A stretch of 64,000 nt of DNA from Pontiella desulfatans (GCF_900890425.1 NZ_CAAHFG010000002.1:434001-498000); one strand, 5' to 3'. Shown: positions 36,425-48,225, counted from the first letter of the stretch. Notes: a model not told the origin generated them from the sequence alone. Numbers and translations are program-made.

Positions 36425-37156
36425 ATGGAAAAACAACGACTCTCAAAAATCATGGCTGGCCGCGGGATGTGTTCCCGGCGCGAGGCCGATCGCTATATCG
36501 AACGTGGACTCGTAATCGTTGATGGTGAGCGGGTTTCCGAGCTGGGCATGAAGGTTCTGCCGGATGCGGATATCGAATTGGCGGAGGCGGCTGAAAAGCA
36601 TCGGTCGGCACAGGCCACCTTTCTGATCAATAAACCCATCGGTTATGTTTCCGCCCAACCGGAAGATGGCCATCGGCCTGCTTCGGATCTGCTGGATCGA
36701 CCGAACCAATGGAGCGAGGATCGATCTCCCCGCAAGTTCCATCATGGCCAACTTCGCGGGCTGGCCCCCGCCGGGCGGCTCGACATCGACTCCAACGGAC
36801 TGCTGGTGCTCACGCAGGATGGCCGCGTTGCCCGGCGGATCATTGGCGAGGATTCGGATGTCGATAAGGAATACCTCGTCCGCGTGCAAGGCACGCTTTC
36901 CGACGAAGGGCTCAAGCTGCTCAACCACGGACTCGAGCTCGACGGCAAGCCGCTCAAACCCGCCAAGGTAACCTGGCAGAACGAAGACCAGCTACGCTTT
37001 ATCCTGCGCGAGGGCAAGAAACGCCAGATCCGCCGCATGTGCGAGCTCGTCGATCTCAAGGTGGTTGGCCTCAAGCGCATCCGCATTGGGAAGGTCGTTC
37101 TCGGAAACCTCCCCGATGGCCAGTGGCGCTACCTCGGCGACAACGAAACGTTCTAA
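36425..37156 (+). CDS. rRNA pseudouridine synthase (RluB/E/F group)
   Basis: A 243-residue pseudouridine synthase acting on rRNA. An N-terminal S4 RNA-binding domain ([21 protein letters not shown], residues about 4-60) is followed by the catalytic domain with [20 protein letters not shown] (catalytic Asp), [11 protein letters not shown] and the [15 protein letters not shown] helix. The ATG at 36425 begins the S4 domain; an in-frame codon at 36407 lies directly after the trkH stop. Sequence favours the RluF-like branch, but the target uridine cannot be fixed. The gene lies 27 bases after trkH with no obvious Shine-Dalgarno. Confidence 0.87.
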   Translation: MEKQRLSKIMAGRGMCSRREADRYIERGLVIVDGERVSELGMKVLPDADIELAEAAEKHRSAQATFLINKPIGYVSAQPEDGHRPASDLLDRPNQWSEDRSPRKFHHGQLRGLAPAGRLDIDSNGLLVLTQDGRVARRIIGEDSDVDKEYLVRVQGTLSDEGLKLLNHGLELDGKPLKPAKVTWQNEDQLRFILREGKKRQIRRMCELVDLKVVGLKRIRIGKVVLGNLPDGQWRYLGDNETF

Positions 37157-37170
37157 ACCTTTAAAACGCA

Positions 37171-37268
37171 GTAGAAATGAAGAAAACGGTGTTTTGAACA
37201 ATGGTGTAGTGCAATCGTTTAATATCGGCCTTAACCCATTGCGTTATTTTTGTTTTCTTCATTTCTAC
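37171..37268. repeat. 98-bp inverted-repeat element after the pseudouridine synthase
   Basis: Perfect 17-bp arms GTAGAAATGAAGAAAAC (37171-37187) and complement (37252-37268), with a second inner pair CAATGG and CCATTG near 37197 and 37235. No coding frame lies inside. It could be a MITE-like element or a long terminator hairpin. Confidence 0.75.
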
Positions 37269-37301
37269 CCTTCGGGTTGCCGATTTTACCTCATCTACGT
37301 C

Positions 37302-37348
37302 GGTTTGAGCCTCTCTGAGTAGGCGTCTACGCCGTCGAGTCTCAAACC
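37302..37348. repeat. Short inverted repeat
   Basis: Arms GGTTTGAG (37302-37309) and CTCAAACC (37341-37348), enclosing a small GGCG-tctac-CGCC hairpin. It lies between the 98-bp inverted repeat and the lipoprotein terminator. The gap from 37157 to 37396 holds no gene. Confidence 0.6.
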
Positions 37349-37391
37349 TTGTACCTGAGGCAAACTTGGCAACTGCATTTTTAAGGCTAAA

Positions 37392-37420
37392 CGAAAAAAG
37401 ACGGCCCGAAGACCGTCTTT
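37392..37420 (-). terminator. Terminator of the lipoprotein gene
   Basis: Stem AAAGACGG (37397-37404) with CCGTCTTT (37413-37420). On the minus strand it continues into a T-run, so it terminates the lipoprotein transcript 26 bases after its stop codon. Confidence 0.85.
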
Positions 37421-37445
37421 CGCAAGAGTTGCCTGATCCAGACGA

Positions 37446-37844
37446 CTACTTGGTAAAGGTTTCTCCATCGACGGTAATGGTCGATGAATCCACAAACACA
37501 ATCGTGTGCGTTTCCGTGGTTCCCCTGAGGGAATCATTTTCGGTTTCAATGAACTTGAGCGTCAGTGTTGTCCCGTCGAACGAATAGGTTCCTGAACTCG
37601 TTGTTTCGGAAGGATTTTCATCCGGTTCAACGGCATGCATATCAAACGTGTTGCCTTCGTTGATGGTGACTTTCAACCCATCGGTAGGATAACCTGACGA
37701 TTGCCATGTTCCGACAATGCTCGGGGTATCGCCATCCTCATCGCTGTCGTCGCATCCCACCACGGCCACCGCAAGGCATGCCACTGCTGCAAATACAACC
37801 GTGCGCCGTGCCACCTTCCACCACTTCATTTTTTCTACTTTCAT
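37446..37844 (-). CDS. Small lipoprotein with lipocalin-like domain
   Basis: A 132-residue predicted lipoprotein: basic N terminus, hydrophobic stretch VVFAAVACLAVAVVGC with the lipobox ending in the Cys, then an acidic linker (DDSDEDGD). The mature part has the strand pattern of small lipocalin-like or DUF-type beta barrels: IVGTWQSSGYP, SGTYSFDGTTLTLKF and TITVDGETFTK. The ATG at 37844 is supported by GGAAAGGA and sits ahead of a normal signal. Its role is unknown. It has its own terminator and stands alone. Confidence 0.75.
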   Translation of the reverse strand: MKVEKMKWWKVARRTVVFAAVACLAVAVVGCDDSDEDGDTPSIVGTWQSSGYPTDGLKVTINEGNTFDMHAVEPDENPSETTSSGTYSFDGTTLTLKFIETENDSLRGTTETHTIVFVDSSTITVDGETFTK

Positions 37845-38029
37845 GTTTTCCTTTCCATTGTAGACGACCATCGCGATCATCATGTTTCAAAGAGACTATC
37901 TCTATGGCAAGTGTTGGTCTAGCTGAACTTGTGCCATTCTCTTTGTGAAAGCAGATTTTCCGGTTCAAGGCAGAAAAAAATTGCAGGTTTGATGCCGTGC
38001 GGGTCTGTAGCCTTTAAAACGGGAATGAA

Positions 38030-38169
38030 CCACGAAATACACAAAATACACGAATCGCAACCTGCGTATCCCGAGAAACTTGCAACCCTATGAATTCAAA
38101 ACAACTCACTCACCTTTCAAGTGAACGTTCAGATCGCGAGTTGAGCCCATGTTTTCGTGTATTTCGTGG
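38030..38169. repeat. Inverted repeat in the 37.85-38.24 kb intergenic gap
   Basis: CCACGAAATACAC (38030-38042) pairs perfectly with GTGTATTTCGTGG (38157-38169), 114 bases apart; the left copy is followed by related words (AAAATACACGAA). The roughly 390-base gap between the lipoprotein and the FAD-oxidase genes contains no coding frame that looks real. Confidence 0.7.
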
Positions 38170-38238
38170 TGATTCCATTCCTGCATCTAGGATAAGACAG
38201 CCTTGGCGTTTTTCGTGGCTTGGTGTTTAATTTACCGC

Positions 38239-39684
38239 ATGGCAGTCAGGATTCTAGACGTTGGTGAAGAGCATGCGGACTATCTGCACGATGAGTCGCG
38301 CAGGGTGGGGCGTGCCGAGAGGATCGCTTTTCCAGAAACAACGGAAGAGGTGGTCGAGGTCCTTCAGGTGGCTTCCGAAAACCATTGGCCGGTAACGGTA
38401 CAGGGCGGGCGCACCGGCATCACCGGAGGGTGCGTTCCCGAAGGCGGACTGATCCTCAATGTGTCGCACATGAAGGCCATCGGACACCTCGATGGCGATC
38501 GCATGACCCTGCAACCCGGAGCCTTGCTGGCCGATATCCGCTCATCCATCGAAGGTTCGGGATGGTTTTTTCCCTCCGACCTCACCGAAACCACCGCCTC
38601 CATCGGCGGCATGGTGGCGAACAACGCCTCCGGCGCACGCTCGTTCAAATATGGCGCCGTGCGCAACTGGATCCATGCGCTGGACGTGGTGCTGCCCTCC
38701 GGTGAAATTGTTCAGGTTGAGCGCGGGGTTCATCGAGCCAATGGACGTTGCTTCCGGCTCGGCGCCGTGGGGGGCAGGCTCCAAGCACACTTGCGCAAGT
38801 GTGCTTGGGTGAAGAGTGCCGCAGGGTATTACGTCGAACCGGACATGGATCTGGTCGATCTTTTCATTGGGGCGGAGGGGACGCTGGGCGTTGTGACCGG
38901 CATCACCATCCAGCTGTTGCCGAAGCCGGAGCAACTGATTGGGTTGACCGCATTTTATGCAAGTGAAAGCGAGGCGCTTCGGTTTGTCCGATTCCTGCGG
39001 GAGGGGGGCGTGGCCCCGCCAACGGCCATTGAATTCTTCGATTCGCACGCCTTGGGCCTTCTGCGGCGGATGAAAGCCGAAAACCCGGCGTTTGCCGGCC
39101 TGCCGGAATTGGCGCCCGAATTCCACACGGCGATCTATTTCGAATTCGAATGCGAGGTGCCGGATGCGGTGGCCGAGGCGTCCGCCTCGGCGCTCGAGTG
39201 CTGGTTTTCGGAAGGGGAGCATGAGATTGTAGCGCTTAAGAATTTCCGCCATGCAATCCCTGAGTCGGTCAATATGATCATTGCGGAGCGCAAGAAAACC
39301 CTTCCGGGGCTGACCAAGCTCGGTACCGACATGTCGGTGCCGGACGAGCGGATGGAGGACGTGATGCAGATGTATCATGAAGGCCTGGCCGAAGCCGGGC
39401 TGGACTATGTGATCTTCGGCCACATCGGCAACAACCACGTGCACGTCAACATCCTGCCGCGCAGCAAGGAGGAGTATGAACGGGGCCGGGCGCTCTATCT
39501 CGACTGGGCGAAACAGGTGGTCGAATGGGGCGGCTCCGTCTCCGCCGAGCATGGCATCGGAAAAAACAAAACCGATTTCCTGAAACTCATGGTGGGCCAA
39601 GAGGGCATCCGGGCCATGCGGGAGTTGAAGCGGTTGTTCGATCCCGCCGGGATGCTCAATCCGGGTAACCTATTTGATGGTTAA
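38239..39684 (+). CDS. FAD-linked oxidase, GlcD/D-lactate dehydrogenase family
   Basis: A 481-residue flavoprotein of the FAD_binding_4 / FAD-oxidase_C type, which oxidises 2-hydroxyacids such as glycolate or D-lactate. The FAD domain has PVTVQGGRTGITGGCVPEGG, LQPGALLADI and TASIGGMVANNASGARSFKYG. The C-terminal domain has FGHIGNNHVHVNILP, SVSAEHGIGKNK and a closing FDPAGMLNPGN. Between LDVVLPSG and KSAAGYYVEPDMDLVDLFIGAEGTLG the protein contains a stretch (QAHLRKCAW) encoded by a perfect 28-bp palindrome. The electron acceptor and substrate are unknown. The ATG lacks a clear Shine-Dalgarno. Confidence 0.88.
   Translation: MAVRILDVGEEHADYLHDESRRVGRAERIAFPETTEEVVEVLQVASENHWPVTVQGGRTGITGGCVPEGGLILNVSHMKAIGHLDGDRMTLQPGALLADIRSSIEGSGWFFPSDLTETTASIGGMVANNASGARSFKYGAVRNWIHALDVVLPSGEIVQVERGVHRANGRCFRLGAVGGRLQAHLRKCAWVKSAAGYYVEPDMDLVDLFIGAEGTLGVVTGITIQLLPKPEQLIGLTAFYASESEALRFVRFLREGGVAPPTAIEFFDSHALGLLRRMKAENPAFAGLPELAPEFHTAIYFEFECEVPDAVAEASASALECWFSEGEHEIVALKNFRHAIPESVNMIIAERKKTLPGLTKLGTDMSVPDERMEDVMQMYHEGLAEAGLDYVIFGHIGNNHVHVNILPRSKEEYERGRALYLDWAKQVVEWGGSVSAEHGIGKNKTDFLKLMVGQEGIRAMRELKRLFDPAGMLNPGNLFDG
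38781..38808. repeat. Perfect 28-bp palindrome inside the FAD-oxidase gene
   Basis: CCAAGCACACTTGC followed by its exact complement, with no loop. It is read in frame as QAHLRKCAW plus flanking bases, in a region where relatives usually carry a variable loop before the conserved AAGY motif. It has the look of a captured palindromic repeat. Confidence 0.8.
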
Positions 39685-39726
39685 TTGGTGTTGCCCGTAA
39701 TGCGAAGGTTTGAAAGCGTTGGGGGC

Positions 39727-40332
39727 ATGAAAACATTTCTATTCGATATTGGGCACGTGCTGGTGGATTTTGATTTCGACCAGCTGTTTTCGATTCTGTC
39801 CGAGCAATCCGGAGAGTCGCGGTTTTCCTTTTCGGAGGAAGACGAGGCGCAGCGCGATGCCGTGGAGCGGGGCCTGATTTCCGACGAGGAGTGGGTGGCC
39901 TATTTGAACCGCGCCAAAGGGTTCGATTGGTCGCTGGACGATCTGGTTGGGATTTGGCGCGACCTGTTCACGGTGAACGAGACCGGCTACGGATTGTTCA
40001 GGAAAGCCATCGGTTCCGGCGTGCAGGTTTATACGTTAAGCAACATCGCCCAGCACCACATGGATGCCATCGAGGCCAACTGGAATGGATTCTTCAACGG
40101 GGCGACCGGCTTGTTTTTGTCGTACGAGGTTGGTGCGCGCAAACCGAATCCCGACATCTACCGCCATGCGCTCGATGCGCTCGGCGTGTCCGGTGCGGAT
40201 TGTTTCTTTCTCGACGATCTGCCGGAAAACGTCGAGGCCGCCCGTTCGCTCGGCATCAATGCGCACCGGTTCATTCCGGCGAACCACGGGGCGGTCCTGC
40301 GGGAGGCTGCGGCGTTTTTCGATTGGAGCTAG
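39727..40332 (+). CDS. HAD-superfamily hydrolase (subfamily IA)
   Basis: A 201-residue haloacid dehalogenase-fold hydrolase. Motif I FLFDIGHVLVDFDFD carries the nucleophile Asp, motif II is the Thr/Ser in YTLSNIAQHHM, motif III the Lys in GARKPNPDIYRHAL and motif IV FLDDLPENVEAARSLG. The cap is helical and of C1 type. The ATG at 39727 begins motif I and follows GGGGGC. The likely substrate is a small phosphorylated metabolite, but it cannot be told from sequence. The gene follows the FAD oxidase by 42 bases; a joint role in 2-phosphoglycolate-glycolate salvage is a possibility only. Confidence 0.87.
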   Translation: MKTFLFDIGHVLVDFDFDQLFSILSEQSGESRFSFSEEDEAQRDAVERGLISDEEWVAYLNRAKGFDWSLDDLVGIWRDLFTVNETGYGLFRKAIGSGVQVYTLSNIAQHHMDAIEANWNGFFNGATGLFLSYEVGARKPNPDIYRHALDALGVSGADCFFLDDLPENVEAARSLGINAHRFIPANHGAVLREAAAFFDWS

Positions 40333-40358
40333 TGCGTTCGTGGTCTACGTTATCGCCC

Positions 40359-41273
40359 ATGAATGTGAAAAAGCTTTTTGCCTCTGCGGTGGCGCTGTCG
40401 TGCGGTCTGGTGGCCATGGCGGCTGATTCCCATCCGGTCAACGTGCTGATTGTCGATGGCTTCAGCAATCATGATTGGGAGCACACAACGCGCTCCCTCC
40501 AAACGGTGCTCGCCTCTTCGGGTGGTTTCCTGGTCGAGGTGTCGACGTTTCCGGAAGCGGGCGCCGACGATTGGAACCCGACGTTTTCCGGCTATGATGT
40601 GGTCATTCAGAATTGCAACGACATCAAATCAAAAACCCAGTGGCCCCGCCGGGTGGAGCAGGCGTTGGAAGCGTATGTCTCGAACGGCGGCGGACTCTAT
40701 GTTTTCCATTCCGCCAACAACGCATTTCCTGGTTGGGAGGAATACAACCGAATGATCGGGCTCGGTTGGCGCGGCAAGGATTTTGGCTGGGCCATCACGG
40801 TGGACGATGACGCAACGGTGGTTCGCGTTCCGCCGGGCGCAGGCGAAAAGACCAGCCATGGAAAGCGCGTCGATGCACTCGTGACGCGGTTGGGGGAACA
40901 TCCCATTCATGCGGGACTGCCGCGCCAGTGGATTTCCGCCGACATTGAAATCTACCGCTACGCACGTGGCCCCGCCGAAAACCTGACGGTGCTTTCCTAT
41001 GCGAAGGACGAAAAAACCGGAACCAACTTTCCGGTTGAGTGGACGGTTGGTTATGGAAAGGGCCGCGTCTACAGCTCCACGCTCGGCCATGTTTGGCACG
41101 ACCAGTCCCAGCCCGAAGGCATGCGCTGCGCCGCCCACCAGACCCTCATTCCGCGCATTGTCCAATGGCTTGCCGGAAACGACGTCGAGTCAACGGTGGC
41201 CATCGATTTCCCTCGCCCCGAAGCCAACAGCCTTCGCCCGTATCCGCAGGCGAAACCATCCAAGGAGATGTGA
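40359..41273 (+). CDS. Secreted ThuA-domain protein
   Basis: A 304-residue protein with a signal peptide ([16 protein letters not shown], cleaved near ADS) and one ThuA domain (about 25-285). ThuA has a class-I glutamine-amidotransferase-like fold; the segments [38 protein letters not shown] and [16 protein letters not shown] fit the family. Such proteins are abundant in PVC bacteria, where they are thought to act in sugar turnover; the reaction is not known. The gene overlaps nothing, but its last codons contain the AAGGAG site of the fucosidase gene two bases on, so the pair is an operon. Confidence 0.87.
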   Translation: MNVKKLFASAVALSCGLVAMAADSHPVNVLIVDGFSNHDWEHTTRSLQTVLASSGGFLVEVSTFPEAGADDWNPTFSGYDVVIQNCNDIKSKTQWPRRVEQALEAYVSNGGGLYVFHSANNAFPGWEEYNRMIGLGWRGKDFGWAITVDDDATVVRVPPGAGEKTSHGKRVDALVTRLGEHPIHAGLPRQWISADIEIYRYARGPAENLTVLSYAKDEKTGTNFPVEWTVGYGKGRVYSSTLGHVWHDQSQPEGMRCAAHQTLIPRIVQWLAGNDVESTVAIDFPRPEANSLRPYPQAKPSKEM

Positions 41274-41275
41274 AT

Positions 41276-43621
41276 ATGTTGAAAATGTTTGTTCTGATGA
41301 TGACGGGCCTTTGTTGTGTTGGGGCGCGTGCCGAAGCCAGCTGGAACCAATTGCGCCTCGCCTACGACGCACCGGCCGCGGAGTGGACGGATGCCTTGCC
41401 GGTGGGCAACGGTTCGTTGGGGGCCATGGTTTTTGGCGGCATCGAAGCGGAGCGGATCCAGTTCAACCACGATACGCTGTGGGCCGGCGGGCCGCATTCC
41501 TATTCCCGCAAGGGCGCGGTGGATGTGCTGCCGCAGCTTCGGCAGTTGCTCTTCGAGGGCAAGCAGCAGGAGGCGGAAAAGCTGGCGATGGATCAATTCA
41601 TGTCGCAACCGCTGGGCCAGGCGCCCTACCAGCCGTTCGGGGACTTGCTGCTGGATTTCCCGGGCCATGGCGACGCAACCGGGTATCGCCGCGAGCTGGA
41701 TCTGGATGGGGCGGTGGCAACCACGGCCTACACGGTCGATGGCGTCACCTATACGCGGTCGGTGTTCGCCAGCCATCCGGATGGCCTGATCGCCGTACGT
41801 CTTGAGGCGGACCAGCCCGGCAAGCTCGCTTTCACGGCCCGGCTTTCCACGCCCCATGCCCAATCCAAAAACATCGGGCGGTTGGACGGCCGCACCTTGC
41901 GCATGACCGGTGTGGTGGACGACCATCTTAACAAGCGGCGCGGCACCACCTTCGAGGGGCAGGTGCGTTTCGAGGCGCGGTTGCGCGCGGTGAACCAGGG
42001 CGGAACCGTGGAGGTCACGGAGGGCGGCATCGACGTGTCGGGCGCCGATTCCGTTGTTCTCTATCTGGCCGCCGAAACAAGCTATGAAACCTTCCGGTCG
42101 CTGAACGCCGATCCGGCGGCCAAGTGCGCTGCGGTCTTGGCGGGGATCGAAGGCAAGCCCGTTCAAAAGGTGTTGGCCGATCACCAGGCCGATCATCGCG
42201 CCCTGTTCCGTCGGGTGGCCATTGATCTCGGGGGCGGGCATTCGGCCCAGCTTCCAACCAACGAACGGCTCAATGCCTACCAATCCAAACCCGACCTGGA
42301 TTTTGTGGCGCTCGTCTATCAATACGGCCGCTACCTGTTGATTGCCTCGTCGCGCCCCGGCTCGCAGCCGGCCAACCTGCAGGGACTTTGGAACGAGAGC
42401 AAGAGCCCGGCGTGGGATTCGAAATACACCATCAACATCAACACCGAAATGAACTATTGGCCGGCGGAGCTGGCCAACCTTTCCGAATGCCACGAACCGC
42501 TGTTCGACATGGTGGACGAGCTCGCCATTACCGGCCGCGAAGTGGCGAAGGATTTCTATGGGGCCGATGGCTGGGTGGTTCACCACAACACCGATGGCTG
42601 GCGCGGTGCGGCGCCCATCAATAAATCGAACCATGGCATTTGGCCGGTGGGCGGCGCATGGCTCTGCACGCACCTTTGGGAGCACTATCTCTTTTCGGGC
42701 GACAAGCAGTTTCTAAAGGAGCGCGCCTATCCGGCACTCAAAGGGGGTTCCGAATTCTTTGTCGACTACCTCATCGAAGAACCCGTGTTCGGGAAAGGCT
42801 GGCTCGTGAGCGGGCCGAGCAATTCGCCGGAGCGCGGCGGGCTGGTGATGGCGCCGACGATGGATCACCAGATCATCCGCCAGGTGTTTGCCGCCACGGC
42901 GCAGGCCGCCGATCTGCTCGGGTGCGATGCCGGCCTTGCCGGGCAGCTGCGGGCCCTGTCCGCGAAGATCGCCCCCAACCAGGTGGGCAAGGAAGGGCAG
43001 CTCAAGGAGTGGCTCTACACGGAAGCTCCCATAACAACGCACCGCCACGTTTCGCATCTCTGGGGGCTGCATCCGGGCGCGGAAATTACACCGGAAACGC
43101 CGGAGCTGTTTGCGGCCTGCAAGCAGACGCTCGAGTTCCGCGGCGACGGGGCAACCGGCTGGTCGCGCGGGTGGAAGGTGAATTTCTGGGCGCGGCTGCG
43201 CGATGGCGACCGGATGAACACGATCCTTACCGGGTTTTTCCAGAACTCCAGCCTCAAGAAGCAGGCCGGCTTCTACAACAACCTGTTCGATGCCCATCCG
43301 CCGTTCCAGATCGATGGAAACTTCGGCCTCACCGCCGGGGTGTCGGAAGCATTGCTGCAGTCGCACCGGCGCGATGAGGCGGGGAACCATATCATCGATC
43401 TCTTGCCCGCCCTGCCTTCGGCCTGGTCGGAAGGGTCCATCAGCGGCCTACGCGCCCGCGGCGGGTTCGAGGTTTCCATCCAGTGGAAGGACGGCAAGCT
43501 GGAGGGGGCCCAAATCAAATCCCTGCTCGGCAATCCGCTGGTGATCCAGACGGCAGCTGGCCGCGAGGTTCTCAAGGAAAAAACAGAGCAGGGCAAGACC
43601 TACACCTGGCAGCGGAAATAA
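41276..43621 (+). CDS. Secreted GH95 alpha-L-fucosidase / alpha-L-galactosidase
   Basis: A 781-residue secreted glycoside hydrolase (signal peptide [17 protein letters not shown]). It starts with the GH95 N-terminal beta domain ([15 protein letters not shown]), and the catalytic residues of the inverting family are all visible: two Asn in [15 protein letters not shown] (about residue 388), Glu in [11 protein letters not shown] (about 518) and Asp in [11 protein letters not shown] (about 678). It should cleave terminal alpha-1,2-fucose or related sugars from host or algal glycans. It is translated with the ThuA gene upstream. No sulfatase is adjacent. Confidence 0.92.
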   Translation: MLKMFVLMMTGLCCVGARAEASWNQLRLAYDAPAAEWTDALPVGNGSLGAMVFGGIEAERIQFNHDTLWAGGPHSYSRKGAVDVLPQLRQLLFEGKQQEAEKLAMDQFMSQPLGQAPYQPFGDLLLDFPGHGDATGYRRELDLDGAVATTAYTVDGVTYTRSVFASHPDGLIAVRLEADQPGKLAFTARLSTPHAQSKNIGRLDGRTLRMTGVVDDHLNKRRGTTFEGQVRFEARLRAVNQGGTVEVTEGGIDVSGADSVVLYLAAETSYETFRSLNADPAAKCAAVLAGIEGKPVQKVLADHQADHRALFRRVAIDLGGGHSAQLPTNERLNAYQSKPDLDFVALVYQYGRYLLIASSRPGSQPANLQGLWNESKSPAWDSKYTININTEMNYWPAELANLSECHEPLFDMVDELAITGREVAKDFYGADGWVVHHNTDGWRGAAPINKSNHGIWPVGGAWLCTHLWEHYLFSGDKQFLKERAYPALKGGSEFFVDYLIEEPVFGKGWLVSGPSNSPERGGLVMAPTMDHQIIRQVFAATAQAADLLGCDAGLAGQLRALSAKIAPNQVGKEGQLKEWLYTEAPITTHRHVSHLWGLHPGAEITPETPELFAACKQTLEFRGDGATGWSRGWKVNFWARLRDGDRMNTILTGFFQNSSLKKQAGFYNNLFDAHPPFQIDGNFGLTAGVSEALLQSHRRDEAGNHIIDLLPALPSAWSEGSISGLRARGGFEVSIQWKDGKLEGAQIKSLLGNPLVIQTAAGREVLKEKTEQGKTYTWQRK

Positions 43622-43652
43622 AAAAAGCCCCGCAATTCCTGCGGGGCTTTCC
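43622..43652 (-). terminator. Bidirectional terminator between GH95 and htpG
   Basis: Stem AAAGCCCCGC (43624-43633) with GCGGGGCTTT (43641-43650). On the minus strand it is followed by a T-run and ends htpG. On the plus strand the T-tract is short, but the stem follows the GH95 stop closely. Confidence 0.87.
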
Positions 43653-43668
43653 GTGTATTCGGTGGTTC

Positions 43669-45531
<1,863 letters not shown>

Positions 45532-45656
45532 TTGTGTCTCTCCTAGTGGGTTTTAAAGCAAATAAGTCGCGCAAAATACGAAAGCCAGGCGAGGGGTTCA
45601 AGCCTGAAAATGATTCGTGGTTTCGCCTTTAGGCGGCTCGTCCGCCTGGGTCGGGG

Positions 45657-46136
45657 TTATCTTTCTTTACGAAAGCTGGACTGGGAGAAGCGGGATTTGA
45701 AGGTGCTTTCCGTTGGCTCCTCCAGTTCCGGCTCCGGTTCAACATAGCGTGGCTTCGGCTTCTGCCTCGGGGCCTTGATGGGTTCGGGGGCAACCGGCGC
45801 CATCGCCCGGGCCTCCTTGATCGAGAGCGGCTTCGGCTTCTTCGGTGCAACCCCGTCCGGAAAACCGCGCTCGCGGGGTTTCAGTTCCAGCTCTTGTTCG
45901 CTGGCCTTCGGCATCCCCTTGAAACCGTAGAGATAAAAATCCTCCACCCGGTTCCGGGCCCACTCCGCCTTTTTCAGAAACGCCAGGGCGCTGGGAATCG
46001 TCGGTTGGATCCGAAAACACTTCAGGTCGATCGCCGCGTCCAGCACCGCCCAGCCATAAAACTCCACGAGCTCCGTCAGCATCGTCTCCGCCGACAAGCC
46101 ATGCAACGGACTGTTCTGTAATTCATTATTCGACAT
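45657..46136 (-). CDS. VF530-like (DUF2132) protein with a long charged tail
   Basis: A 159-residue protein. Residues 9-72 match the VF530 / DUF2132 family: PLHGLSAETMLTELVEFYGW, CFRIQPTIPSALAFLKK and EWARNRVEDFYLYGF. That small fold is a putative DNA- or nucleic-acid-binding module. Family members are mostly about 70-80 residues, whereas this one has a further 85 residues rich in Pro, Lys and Glu (KPRERGF, KAPRQKPKPRYVEPEPELEEP) that look disordered. The function of the tail is unknown. The gene faces the RNase gene across 208 bases, on the opposite strand. Confidence 0.8.
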   Translation of the reverse strand: MSNNELQNSPLHGLSAETMLTELVEFYGWAVLDAAIDLKCFRIQPTIPSALAFLKKAEWARNRVEDFYLYGFKGMPKASEQELELKPRERGFPDGVAPKKPKPLSIKEARAMAPVAPEPIKAPRQKPKPRYVEPEPELEEPTESTFKSRFSQSSFRKER

Positions 46137-46344
46137 ATCGCTTTCCTCTCATGCGGAACCCACCTGTTGAACGTGTTGGCCACGAAGAGGCACAGCGGCA
46201 GGTTCCTGCTCGATCGGGGCGGATTATACAGAGGTTTGTTCCCAGAAAAAGCAGTTAACTACCGTAGTCCTGCGGTGAGAAGCGCGTTGCCGGGGAGGGA
46301 TTCAACGGCTATCTTCTCTTCCTTCGCAGAAAACAGGACGTGAC

Positions 46345-48225
46345 ATGGCGCAAAATTTTAAATCCCACAGTTTGGTTCTCTATAAAAACGCTCCGGCGGT
46401 CATCGACCAGGTCGGCGACAAAATCGCCATTCGGCTGGCCGGCGGAAAAAACGTGAACGTCCGGCCGAAGGATATCCAGCTGCTCCACCTGGGACCGCTC
46501 CAGCATCTTTCCGACCTCGATGCGACGCCGGACGGCAGTGTGGAAGAAACCTGGGAGCTGCTGCAGGGCGAAACGGTTGAGCTGGCCGAGCTCGCCGAAT
46601 TGATCTATGGCGAGGCCTCGCCCGTGACCGTTTGGCATGCCTGGCAAGTGCTGCATGCGGAAACCCATTTCTCCGGATCCATTGAGGAAATCGTGGCCCG
46701 ACCCGAAGCCGAGGTTGAAGCCATCCTTGGCAAGCAACGCGAAAAAGAACAAGAGGCGGCACGTTGGCAGGGCTATCTGCAGCGCGTCAAGGACCACGCG
46801 ATTCAGCTGGAGGAGGATGGCGGCCACTTGTACGACGTTGAGCGGCAGGCCTATCGCCAGGCGTCCACCAACCGCACGCTGAAAGCGCTCGGCATGGAAA
46901 TCGCTCCGGAAAAGGCGCACCGCTTGCTGCTGCAGCTGGGGCTGTGGAATGAAACGGTGAATCCCTATCCGGCCCAGTTTGATTGCGCCACCTCGCAACC
47001 CGAACTGCAGGTGCCTGAACTTCCGGAGGAACCACGCGAGGATCTGACCGCCCTCGAAACGTTTGCCATCGACGACGACAACTGCTCCGACCCCGACGAT
47101 GCCATCAGCCTCGACGGCAACTGCCTCTGGATCCACGTCGCCGATGCCGCCGCGCTCGTCAAGGCCGACTCGCCGCTCGACCGCGAGGCCCGCGCCCGCG
47201 GAGCAAATCTCTATCTGCCCGAAATCGTCATCAACATGCTGCCGGAAGCGGTCACCTCCATTCTGGGACTGGGGCTGCAGGAAATCTCCCCGGCCCTCTC
47301 GTTTAAAATCGGGGTGGGGGATGACGGCACGCCCACCTGTTTGAAAATCACCCCGAGCTTAATCCGCGTCCAACGCCTCAGCTATTCCGCCGCGGATCAG
47401 CTGATGGAAACTGCGCCGTTCCAGGAAATGAGCGTCATCACCGAACGGTTCCGGCAGCGACGCATCGCCACGGGCGCCGCGGAAATCAATCTGCCTGAAG
47501 TAAAACTTAAAACCACCCTCGACGGGGAACTTTACAACCTGTCCGGCCGGCACGAACTCGCCTTCATGGAGCCGTGTGGTTTCTCGGTTCAAATCAGCGA
47601 TCTGCCCCGTTTGAAAAGCCGCGACATGGTCACCGATGCCATGCTGATGGCCGGCGAAGCCATCGCCGCGTTTTGCATTGAAAAGGAAATCCCGGTGCCC
47701 TTCGCCTGCCAGCCGCCGCCGGACGAACCGGGCACCCCGCAGACCATGGCCGAAATGTTCGCCTACCGCAAAAAGTTCAAACGATCCGGGCTGCACCTCG
47801 ATCCCGATCTGCATGCCGGACTCGGACTCGAACACTACACCCGCGCCACCAGCCCGCTGCGCCGCTATTCCGACCTGCTCGTCCACCAGCAGGTCCGCGC
47901 GTTTGTCGGCGGGGAATCCTTGATCGGCGAAGCCGAGATGCTGGTTCGCATGTCCGAAGCCGAAACCGGCGGCGGCAACACCGCCATGGCCGAACGCCTC
48001 AGCAACCGGCACTGGACGTTGCTGCACATGCAGCAGCATCCGGAAACCGTCTATCGCGGGGTCGTCGTCGACAAGCGCGACGAGCGCGGCACCGTGCTCA
48101 TTCCGGAACTCGCCATCGACGTGAAAATGCGCCGGATGGCTGACGTCGAGTTGGATGAAGAAGTCCAAGTCCAGCTCCTCCAGATCAACCTCCCCGAGCT
48201 CGACTTTACCTGCAAGATGGTGTGA
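46345..48225 (+). CDS. RNase II/R family exoribonuclease
   Basis: A 626-residue 3'-5' exoribonuclease with an RNB catalytic domain (about 235-545). The active-site aspartates lie in FAIDDDNCSDPDDAISLDG (about 247), and the RNA-channel arginines in YTRATSPLRRYSDLLVHQQ. The N terminus has a small OB-like region (about 10-60, SLVLYKNAPAVIDQVGDKIAI) and a helical linker instead of two clear cold-shock domains; a C-terminal S1-like domain is degenerate (VVVDKRDERGTVLIPELAID). It is shorter than E. coli RNase R and resembles cyanobacterial and PVC RNase II homologues. AGGACG precedes the ATG. Confidence 0.88.
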   Translation: MAQNFKSHSLVLYKNAPAVIDQVGDKIAIRLAGGKNVNVRPKDIQLLHLGPLQHLSDLDATPDGSVEETWELLQGETVELAELAELIYGEASPVTVWHAWQVLHAETHFSGSIEEIVARPEAEVEAILGKQREKEQEAARWQGYLQRVKDHAIQLEEDGGHLYDVERQAYRQASTNRTLKALGMEIAPEKAHRLLLQLGLWNETVNPYPAQFDCATSQPELQVPELPEEPREDLTALETFAIDDDNCSDPDDAISLDGNCLWIHVADAAALVKADSPLDREARARGANLYLPEIVINMLPEAVTSILGLGLQEISPALSFKIGVGDDGTPTCLKITPSLIRVQRLSYSAADQLMETAPFQEMSVITERFRQRRIATGAAEINLPEVKLKTTLDGELYNLSGRHELAFMEPCGFSVQISDLPRLKSRDMVTDAMLMAGEAIAAFCIEKEIPVPFACQPPPDEPGTPQTMAEMFAYRKKFKRSGLHLDPDLHAGLGLEHYTRATSPLRRYSDLLVHQQVRAFVGGESLIGEAEMLVRMSEAETGGGNTAMAERLSNRHWTLLHMQQHPETVYRGVVVDKRDERGTVLIPELAIDVKMRRMADVELDEEVQVQLLQINLPELDFTCKMV

